This document shows positions 24,353 through 30,882 of a stretch of 45,395 nucleotides of DNA, piece after piece. Each line of letters begins with the position of its first letter. Within the stretch, counting starts at the first letter, position 1. A program made the position numbers and the translations under genes. The notes under the pieces were generated by a model, which saw only the letters and a list, made by a program, of their open reading frames with translations, made no database searches and was not told the DNA's origin. This DNA comes from Nitriliruptorales bacterium (GTDB lineage Bacteria > Actinomycetota > Nitriliruptoria > Euzebyales > JAHELV01): NCBI GenBank assembly GCA_024644015.1, contig JAHELV010000009.1:1831-47225 (forward strand), given 5' to 3'.

Positions 24353-25327
24353 TGCGTGTGGCCGCGTCCCACCCCACCACCGTAGGATACGCAGCGCTCG
24401 AAACGTGGACCATCGGCTGGCGCCGCGCGGCTCGAGTTGGAACCAGTAGCGGCCAGGGTAGGGCCGGTACCGCGGCCAGGTGAGATCGCTGCGCCTTCTG
24501 CGACGCACCTCGCCGATGGCATCCGACAACCGCTCGTCGCGGTCCGCGTCGACAGCCCGGAAGTGTTCGAGGCCGCGAACGACGTCGAAGTGCCATTGCG
24601 GCGGAAACGGAAACCGGCCGAAGGCCTCGTCGACCACCGCGCCGGTGCGGTGGGATCGGTACAGGCGATGGGCCAGGAAGAACCGGCGACCGGCCGCCAT
24701 CGACTGGTCGACCGGTACGACCCCACCGGCGTCGCGGTACGCCAACAGGGCCTCCAACACGGTGATCGAGGTGTGGAACGAACCGTGGACAGAGCCACGG
24801 CGGATCGATTCACAGTTCCAACCTCCGTCCTCGAGTTGCTGTCCCACGAGCCACCGCACCGTGGCATCGATGCGCTGGTCGTCGATCCCGTAGTAGGCGG
24901 CGAGCTTGACGAGCATTCCGGTGATGCAGGTCTCGGGTTCGCGGACGGTCTTGGCCAGGGTGAAGCCGCCGCCGTACGGGCGTGCGGCCTGCCACAGCGC
25001 CCGACACGCCGCACGTCCCTGTGGATCGGACGGCGAGAGACCGAGCCGCTCCAGCAGCAACAGCGTGTAAGTGGTCGACGTCCACTTCGGGCTGTACAGC
25101 GCACCCGCCCACAGCCCGTCCGCGTCCTGCGCGGCGAGCAGGCGCGCACCCCATCCGGTGGTCGCGACCAGCGCACGCTCGGCGGCGACCGCGTCCGCCG
25201 ATGCGCCGAGCAGGTCCTGCATGACCTGCCAGCGCAGCGCCGGGTCGCCCTCCAACAGCCAGGAGCACAGCGACGATCGCTCGCCGTCGATGGCCGCAAC
25301 GGACTGTGTGTCGTGCACGACCCGCAT
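24350..25327 (-). CDS. terpene-cyclase/prenyltransferase alpha-alpha barrel protein
   Basis: The roughly 325-residue product has repeated helical-barrel motifs of the squalene-hopene cyclase/prenyltransferase superfamily. These include LLAAQDADGLWAGALYSPKWTS (QDxDGxW QW-like motif), WLVGQQLEDGGWNCES (QLEDGGW) and HTSITVLEALLAYRDAG. It lacks the DXDD motif expected of a class II cyclase and is half the usual cyclase length, so catalysis is doubtful. No membrane helices are evident. The true start is uncertain: ATG 25327 has no good ribosome site, but longer frames would run through the 25403 box and the divergent promoter. Confidence 0.65.
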   Translation of the reverse strand: MRVVHDTQSVAAIDGERSSLCSWLLEGDPALRWQVMQDLLGASADAVAAERALVATTGWGARLLAAQDADGLWAGALYSPKWTSTTYTLLLLERLGLSPSDPQGRAACRALWQAARPYGGGFTLAKTVREPETCITGMLVKLAAYYGIDDQRIDATVRWLVGQQLEDGGWNCESIRRGSVHGSFHTSITVLEALLAYRDAGGVVPVDQSMAAGRRFFLAHRLYRSHRTGAVVDEAFGRFPFPPQWHFDVVRGLEHFRAVDADRDERLSDAIGEVRRRRRSDLTWPRYRPYPGRYWFQLEPRGASRWSTFRALRILRWWGGTRPHA

Positions 25328-25402
25328 GATGACCGACGCGACGCCGGCATGCCAGAGCCAAACGTCCTGGCCGGCACCGGCCGCCAAGGGGCCCGCGGTG
25401 TG

Positions 25403-25416
25403 GGGACCTTCGCCTC
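25403..25416. promoter_or_regulatory. DosR-like box between cyclase-fold gene and membrane-protein operon
   Basis: GGGACCTTCGCCTC differs at one base from the ppsA box GGGACCTTCGCCCC. It ends 51 bp before ATG 25467 and lies 76 bp from the leftward start. A half-match, CCGCCAAGGGGCCC, starts 22 bp to the left. Confidence 0.5.
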
Positions 25417-25466
25417 TTGCCGCCATCGCGGAGCGCTGGTCCTGTCGGAGCAGTCGAGAAGGGCGA

Positions 25467-25967
25467 ATGATGACGACAGCGGTTGACGCGAGCGCACGCG
25501 CGCGGGAGACATCCGTGCCCGCCAGGCTGCGCCACGCCTGGAAGGTGATCGCCACCGTCGACGTGGGCATCGTCGTCTACGGCCTGATGGCTGCGTGGAA
25601 CCCGTCCGTGCTGACCGCCGGATTCGAGACCTACACCGGAACCGTCTGGGCCGAGTTCGCGGCCAGGGAAGAACTGGCAGCCGACTTCATCGTCCACGGC
25701 TTTCGGTTGCTCGGAATCTTCAACGTTGCGATCGGGCTCACGCTGGTCATCGTCGCCGCCACGGCATTCCGGCACGCCCAGTGGTGGTCGTGGTCGGTGC
25801 TGCTCATCGGCAACACGCTGGCGTTCGGCGGTCCGATCGTCTACGACCAAGTCGTCGGGGCGATCGGCGTGTTCGAGATCCTCGAGTACGTCGGCCTGTT
25901 CGCTGTCTACGCCGCCCTCGCCGCGACCGCGCCACTCCTCCGCGACCAACCAGTCGCACTGCCCTGA
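25467..25967 (+). CDS. four-helix membrane protein of unknown function
   Basis: I do not recognise this 166-residue protein. It has four predicted membrane helices (VIATVDVGIVVYGLMAAW, LLGIFNVAIGLTLVIVAATA, WSVLLIGNTLAFGGPIVYD, FEILEYVGLFAVYAALAAT). Between helices 1 and 2 is an acidic outer segment (TVWAEFAAREELAADFIVHG). GAGAAGGG stands just before the start; two adjacent ATGs are possible. It is followed seven bases after its stop by the acyltransferase gene and so is likely in one operon with it, under a DosR-like box. Confidence 0.7.
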   Translation: MMTTAVDASARARETSVPARLRHAWKVIATVDVGIVVYGLMAAWNPSVLTAGFETYTGTVWAEFAAREELAADFIVHGFRLLGIFNVAIGLTLVIVAATAFRHAQWWSWSVLLIGNTLAFGGPIVYDQVVGAIGVFEILEYVGLFAVYAALAATAPLLRDQPVALP

Positions 25968-25974
25968 CTGCGCG

Positions 25975-26808
25975 ATGGTGACCACGCGCGCGGTGTCGGA
26001 CAACGCGGCCGAGGTCGTGCCCTTTCCTCGATCGCGCCGGCTCATCGTGGACATCGGACGGGCGACGCGCGCCCGCCGCAGCATCCACGGGTTCATCGAG
26101 GCCGACGTCACCGACGTCCGCCGGCTTCTGCGGGAACGTTCGACGGACAGTCGGCAGATGTCGTTGACCGCGTACATCGCACACTGCGTCGGCCACGCGG
26201 TCGCCGCCGATCGACAAGTGCACGCCGTGCGCGACCTGCGCGGCCGTCTGGTGCTGTACGACGACGTCGACATCAACGTGTCGGTCGAAGTGCAGCTCGA
26301 GGGCCGCTCGTTTCCCATGAACCACATCATCAGAGCGGCCGACAAACGGTCGGTGGCCGACGTGTCCGAGGAGCTCCACCGGATCAAGCGGGACCCCGCA
26401 CAGAGCCCGACCCTGCGACTCGCCGGTGCGGCGCGTTGGTTCCTGTTCCTGCCGTCCGCGCTCCGGGTCAGGGCGTTCCGGCTGCTCTACCGCCTTCCCG
26501 ACCGCCAGAAGACGCTCGCGGGGACGGTCGGTCTGACCGCCGTCGGCATGTTCGCCAGCGGTGGCGGCTGGGGCACCGCCTTTCAGGTCCACCCCATCGA
26601 CATCGTCGTGGGCGGCATCAGCGTCAGGCCGGGCTACACCGACACCGGGGTGAGCGCGCGCGAGTACCTGCACCTCACCCTGAGCTTCGACCACGACGTC
26701 GTCGACGGGGCCCCGGCCGCGCGGTTCGCCGCTCGCCTGAGGGAATTCGTCGAGGCATCCGACCAGCGCGTCGCCGATCTCGACGTTCCACAGGACCCGG
26801 CCCCGTAG
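25975..26808 (+). CDS. stand-alone 2-oxoacid dehydrogenase-type acyltransferase catalytic domain
   Basis: The 277-residue protein matches only the C-terminal catalytic domain of E2 acyltransferases. It shows MSLTAYIAHCVGHAVAADRQ, the long loop with FPMNHIIRAADKRS, and near the end LTLSFDHDVVDGAPAARFA, which corresponds to the DHRxxDG active-site motif. No lipoyl domain or E1/E3-binding domain precedes it; the N-terminus is only about 30 residues before the fold. It may therefore act on free acyl-CoA, like chloramphenicol acetyltransferase, which shares this fold. E1 and E3 genes are absent nearby. The substrate is unknown. Confidence 0.75.
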   Translation: MVTTRAVSDNAAEVVPFPRSRRLIVDIGRATRARRSIHGFIEADVTDVRRLLRERSTDSRQMSLTAYIAHCVGHAVAADRQVHAVRDLRGRLVLYDDVDINVSVEVQLEGRSFPMNHIIRAADKRSVADVSEELHRIKRDPAQSPTLRLAGAARWFLFLPSALRVRAFRLLYRLPDRQKTLAGTVGLTAVGMFASGGGWGTAFQVHPIDIVVGGISVRPGYTDTGVSAREYLHLTLSFDHDVVDGAPAARFAARLREFVEASDQRVADLDVPQDPAP

Positions 26809-26823
26809 CGGCGCCGCTGCCGC

Positions 26824-27777
26824 TCACCGACCGGCGGCTGACCGTCCGTCCGGGGTGGGCAGGTCGAACGAATCGATCACGCGACCGTCCGCGCCGATGG
26901 CGCGGACGTCCAGCCGGTCCGGGTAGGCGGCGAGCTCGACGAAGTGGTGGGTCGAGGCCGCGGTGACCGTGAATTCCGCTCTGCCCGTCGGCCGCAGCGT
27001 CGCTGCGCCACCGGACACGACGTAGGTCACGCCGTCCTGCGGATAGGTGCGCTGATAGTCGTGGTCGTGGCCGGAAAGAACAAGGTCGACGCCGCCGGCC
27101 TCGTAGAGCGGCACCAGCAGCTCGCGGGACTCGGGGTGGCTGCCGTGATAGCCCGCCGAGAAGGGTGGGTGGTGCTGCACCACGACCGTCCACGTGGCAT
27201 CGGTCTCCTTGCGCAGTTGCCTGTCGAGCCAGTCGAGCTGCTCGCGGGCGGCGGCGCGCGTTGAGTCCACCACGATCACGCGCACCGGGCCGTACCGTCG
27301 CACGTACCATCGCCGCGGCAGGCCCAGCGCGGCCAGCAGTGGTTCGCCCTCGCCGGTCTCGACGTCGTGGTTGCCGAGAGCGGCAACGAGCTCTGTGGGC
27401 CCGTCGAGCACCGGGCCGAACGGGGCGAACACCTTGGCGTCGACGTCGGCCGGGTCACCTGATGGGTAGACGTTGTCACCGAGCAGCAGCAGCGCGTCGA
27501 ACTCGCGGTCGGCCTCGAGGCGGTCCATCGCCGCGGCCGTCCGGAATGCGAACTCGTCGCCGGTCCCGGCGTCCCCTGCTGCGACGAGGCGGGTCAACGG
27601 TGCACCGATTCCGGTCGGGTACGGCGTGGTCTCGCTGGGCGCCCCGATGTCGAGCCGCCACTGCGACTCGACCCAGTTCCATGACTGGGACCAGCCGGCC
27701 AGCGATCCCACGATGGTGACGACCAGCGCGGCCGCCAGGAGGCCGAGCGGAGCCATGATCCGCGACGGGCGTGTCAT
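26824..27777 (-). CDS. membrane-anchored or exported metallophosphoesterase
   Basis: The 317-residue protein begins with a hydrophobic helix (MAPLGLLAAALVVTIVGSLAG), a signal anchor or signal peptide. The calcineurin-like fold follows, with all metal motifs: LVAAGDAGTGDEF, LLLLGDNVYPSG, ALGNHDVETG, VVVQHHPPFSAG and LVLSGHDHDYQRT. The closing region (GVTYVVSGGAATLRP) matches tartrate-resistant purple acid phosphatases and related exported phosphoesterases. It probably hydrolyses phosphomonoesters outside the membrane. The start at 27777 lacks a strong ribosome site; the longer frame upstream is low-complexity and not credible. It converges with the acyltransferase gene. Confidence 0.82.
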   Translation of the reverse strand: MTRPSRIMAPLGLLAAALVVTIVGSLAGWSQSWNWVESQWRLDIGAPSETTPYPTGIGAPLTRLVAAGDAGTGDEFAFRTAAAMDRLEADREFDALLLLGDNVYPSGDPADVDAKVFAPFGPVLDGPTELVAALGNHDVETGEGEPLLAALGLPRRWYVRRYGPVRVIVVDSTRAAAREQLDWLDRQLRKETDATWTVVVQHHPPFSAGYHGSHPESRELLVPLYEAGGVDLVLSGHDHDYQRTYPQDGVTYVVSGGAATLRPTGRAEFTVTAASTHHFVELAAYPDRLDVRAIGADGRVIDSFDLPTPDGRSAAGR

Positions 27778-28181
27778 CGCCGGTCGACCGGTGGCGGTCG
27801 CCGTCGACCGCGGCGTGCTCGGCGGCGAGCGCAGACGCCCAGTCGGACGCGTCGCCCTCGGGCTGCGCTCCGCGTCGTGGTCACGGTTCTCGTCCTCAGT
27901 CTCTACGAGCTGCGTCGTCGTTGCGAGCCCGCACGATCCGCGGTGCCGTCGACCGCACGCACGGTCGGCCGCGGTCATGGCGTGGCCACGGCCAACGTTG
28001 CCTTCTCATCCTGAATCCAGCCTGAACGGGCCACAAGGGCGAGGGGGCGCCGTACGACAGTGCCGGGGTCGCCTGGTGACCCACCTACTGTGCCTCACGG
28101 GTACAACGGTCCCGCTAGCGGGACATTCGACCCTGGCGAGTGGCCCGTCGCACACCCAGACTGCATCAGAGGCAGTGTCGC
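27778..28181. promoter_or_regulatory. divergent control region between phosphoesterase and selenoprotein genes
   Basis: This 404-bp region has no credible gene. Near the selenoprotein start it contains a 16-bp perfect palindrome, GTCCCGCTAGCGGGAC (28109-28124), overlapping a DosR-like box at 28120-28133. Elsewhere I see no clear signal. Confidence 0.45.
28099..28133. promoter_or_regulatory. DosR-like boxes upstream of the selenoprotein gene
   Basis: GGGACATTCGACCC (28120-28133) fits GGGnCnnnnGnCCC at all fixed positions and ends 49 bp before the start. A weaker GGGTACAACGGTCC lies at 28099-28112, 21 bp upstream. Confidence 0.5.
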
Positions 28182-29051
28182 ATGGACCCGTACCGCTACC
28201 TTCCGTTCCTGTCCCGCAGGGTGATGCAAGCGTGGGCGGCGCGCGAGCAGCCCTCCGACCACATCGCATGGACCCCGTTGGCGCGGCCGCTCGCCGACTG
28301 CCGGGTGGCCCTGATCTCGACCGCCGGCATCGCGCTGCGGACCGACCAACCGTTCGATCAGCAGGGCGAACGTGACGACCCCTGGTGGGGCGATCCCACC
28401 TGCCGGCAGCTGCCCGCAGACGTCACAGAAGCCGACGTGCGCTTCTATCATCTCCACATCGACGCCACGCCGGCCGAGGAGGATCTCGACGTGCAACTGC
28501 CGTTGCGCCGGCTGCGCGAACTGGTCGACGCGGGAGTGGTCGGGCAGATCAGCCCGCGCCACTTCTCCATCATGGGCTACGTACTCGACGCGACCGAGCT
28601 GACCACCATCACCGCACCCGAGCTCGCCAAGGCTCTGACCGCTGACCGCGCCGACCTCGTGCTGCTCGTCCCCGTCTGACCGTTCTGCAACCGGTCCGTG
28701 GGGCTGGTCGCCAACGTCATCGAGGACGCCGGGGTACCGACCGCCTGCCTGTCCATGATCCCACCGCTGACCCGAGCGACCGGAGCTCCACGGGTCATCG
28801 GTCTCGCCCACCCGATGGGAATGGCCTTCGGCAGACCCGGTGACGCCGACGGGCAACGCGACGTCCTGCGAGCTGCGCTCGAGGCCGCCGCGGCGATGAC
28901 CGAGCCCCGCAGCTACACCGAGCTGCCGTTCATCTGGCCGGAACCGCGCTCCGCGGCGATCCGCCACCCCGACCCCCCACCACCGATCGTCCAGCTGCTG
29001 ACGAAGAAGCCGTGGTTGCTGCCCCGACTCGTCTCCGGCGAGCTGCCGTGA
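28182..29051 (+). CDS. short GrdB/PrdB-family reductase with in-frame TGA (candidate selenocysteine 166)
   Basis: Reading through one TGA at 28677-28679 gives a 289-residue protein of the glycine/sarcosine/betaine/D-proline reductase selenoprotein B family. Before it are DCRVALISTAGIALRTDQPF, DVRFYHLHIDATPAEEDLD, VDAGVVGQISPRHFSIMGY and DRADLVLLVPV. After it the same frame continues PFCNRSVGLVANVIEDAGVP and TACLSMIPPLTRATGAPRVI, then GLAHPMGMAFGRPGD to the stop. Family members carry Sec or Cys at exactly this position, so UGA reads as Sec166 in a U-P-F-C redox pair with Cys169. The protein likely reduces a small substrate with a thiol-type donor; glycine or proline reduction is unproven since the other Grd/Prd subunits are not here. 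Its stop overlaps the SulP start. A nonsense mutation is the alternative. Confidence 0.8.
28677..28708 (+). promoter_or_regulatory. TGA plus candidate bacterial SECIS hairpin
   Basis: Ten bases after TGA the RNA can pair ACCGGUCC (28690-28697) with GGGCUGGU (28701-28708) around a GUG loop, eight pairs including two G-U. Bacterial SECIS hairpins start about this far from the UGA. An alternative GACCG/CGGTC stem (28678-28682 with 28692-28696) competes. Pairing was done by eye. Confidence 0.45.
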
Positions 29052-30877
29052 AGTCCGACGCGGACGCCCTGGAATCCGCGCCGGGGTGGCGCAAGTGGCT
29101 GCCGGGCGCACAGACGATCGTCGACTATCGGCGGGACTGGCTGGGCCCCGATGTCGTCGCCGGCCTGGTGCTCACGGCGCTGCTGGTGCCTCAGGGCATG
29201 GCGTACGCCGAGCTTGCCGGCCTGCCGCCGGTGACCGGTCTGTACACGACGGTCATGGCGCTGGCCGCCTACGCCGTGTTCGGCCCGTCACGCATCCTGG
29301 TGCTCGGACCGGACTCGGCGCTGGCGCCGCTGATCGCGGCGGCCGTGGTCCCGCTCGCAGCCGGGGACCCCGCGCGAGCGGTGTCGCTGGGCGCGATCCT
29401 GGCGTTGCTGACCGGGCTGGTCTGCGTCGGCACCGGCCTCGCACGGTTGGGCACCATCACCGAGCTGCTGTCGAAACCGGTGCGCGTCGGCTACATCAAC
29501 GGCATCGCCCTCGTCGTGCTGGTGAGCCAGTTGCCCAAGCTGCTGGGCTTCTCGACTGACGCCGACGGCTGGGTCGCCGAGGTGGGCGCGGTCGCCTCGG
29601 GCGTGGTGGCGGGCGAGGCCGACGCGATCACGATGGCACTCGGTCTCGGTTCGCTGGCGATCATGCTCACCGCCAGGCGACTGTCACCGCGGATACCAGG
29701 CGTGCTGGTCGCCACCGTCGGCGCGACGCTGGCGGTGGCCGCCTTCGACCTCACCGACGTCGTCTCGGTCGTCGGCCCGCTGCCCGCGGGGCTGCCGACC
29801 CCCGCCGTGCCGCGCGTCAGCCCGGCCGACCTTGCGACCCTCAGCCTCGCCGCCGTGGGGGTCGCCCTGGTGGCGTTCGCCGACACCGCGGCGCTGTCGA
29901 CCACGTTCGCGGCCAAGCTCGGGGACCCGGTCGACCCGAACCAGGACATCGCGGCGCTGGGCGCTGCGAACCTGGCCGCCGGCCTGTTCCAGGGATTCCC
30001 CATGAGCGCCAGCTCGTCGCGGACCGCGGTGGCGGATTCGGTGGGATCGAAGAGCCAGCTCACAGGCGTGATCGGGGCGGTCAGCATCGTGGCGCTGCTC
30101 GTGTTCGCCAACGACCTGCTCGCCGACCTGCCGTCGGCGACCCTTGCCGCCATCGTCATCGTCGCGTCGTTCACGCTGTTCGACGTCGACGAGATGCGGT
30201 GGCTGTGGCAGGTGGGGCGCTGGGAGTTCGCGCTGGCGCTCGCCGCCCTGCTCGGTGTCACGCTGGCCGGGGTGCTCGAAGGGCTCGTGATCGCCATCGT
30301 GCTGTCACTCGGCAACTTCGTGCGCCGCGCGTGGCGGCCCTACGACGCCGTGCTCGGCCGGGTCGACGGTCTGCGTGGGTATCACGACATCGAACGCCAT
30401 CCCGAGGGCAGGCAGATCCCGGGACTGGTCATGTTCCGGTTCGACGCCCCGATGTTCTTCGCGAACGCCGAGCACTTCCAACGGCGGATCGCCGACGCCA
30501 TCCGCTCGGCCGAGACACCGGTGCGCTGGGTCGTCGTGGCCGCCGAGCCCGTGGCCGACATCGACACGACGGCCGCGGACACCCTTCGGGAGATCCTCGA
30601 CGAGTTCGACCAGCGCGGCATCCGGCTGGCGTTCGCCGAGCTCAAGGGTCCCGCGAAGGATCAGCTGCGCAGGTACGGGCTGTACGACCGTGTCGGCGAG
30701 GAGCACTTCTATCCCACGCTGGGCCGGGCGACGACCGAGTACGTCAAGGCCACCGGCGTCGACTGGGTCGACTGGAAGGACCGCCGGGACGACCGCAAGG
30801 ACGCCGGTGACGGTCAGGGGCCCGATGACGGCGGGGACGAGGTGCGCCCCGAGTCATCGGACCCCGGATCCGCGTGA
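29048..30877 (+). CDS. SulP-family anion transporter with STAS domain
   Basis: The 609-residue protein begins with the SulP core: WLGPDVVAGLVLTALLVPQGMA, AYAELAGLPPVTGLYTTVM, VLGPDSALAPLIAA and FPMSASSSRTAVADSVGSKS. It has about 10-14 membrane helices. The C-terminal cytosolic STAS domain runs from about residue 450 (GLVMFRFDAPMFFANAEHF, VVVAAEPVADIDTTAADTL, FAELKGPAKDQLRRYGL). SulP proteins move sulfate, bicarbonate or other anions, usually with H+ or Na+. GTG 29048 overlaps the stop of the selenoprotein gene (GTGA), so the two are translated together and a functional link is likely. Which anion is carried is not readable. Confidence 0.9.
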   Translation: MKSDADALESAPGWRKWLPGAQTIVDYRRDWLGPDVVAGLVLTALLVPQGMAYAELAGLPPVTGLYTTVMALAAYAVFGPSRILVLGPDSALAPLIAAAVVPLAAGDPARAVSLGAILALLTGLVCVGTGLARLGTITELLSKPVRVGYINGIALVVLVSQLPKLLGFSTDADGWVAEVGAVASGVVAGEADAITMALGLGSLAIMLTARRLSPRIPGVLVATVGATLAVAAFDLTDVVSVVGPLPAGLPTPAVPRVSPADLATLSLAAVGVALVAFADTAALSTTFAAKLGDPVDPNQDIAALGAANLAAGLFQGFPMSASSSRTAVADSVGSKSQLTGVIGAVSIVALLVFANDLLADLPSATLAAIVIVASFTLFDVDEMRWLWQVGRWEFALALAALLGVTLAGVLEGLVIAIVLSLGNFVRRAWRPYDAVLGRVDGLRGYHDIERHPEGRQIPGLVMFRFDAPMFFANAEHFQRRIADAIRSAETPVRWVVVAAEPVADIDTTAADTLREILDEFDQRGIRLAFAELKGPAKDQLRRYGLYDRVGEEHFYPTLGRATTEYVKATGVDWVDWKDRRDDRKDAGDGQGPDDGGDEVRPESSDPGSA

Positions 30878-30882
30878 CCTCG

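Noticed and set aside
28182-28679. Calling the first part of the GrdB-like gene a complete 165-residue protein or a pseudogene
   Set aside because: Family similarity continues in the same frame directly after TGA with no decay, and Sec at this position is typical of the family.
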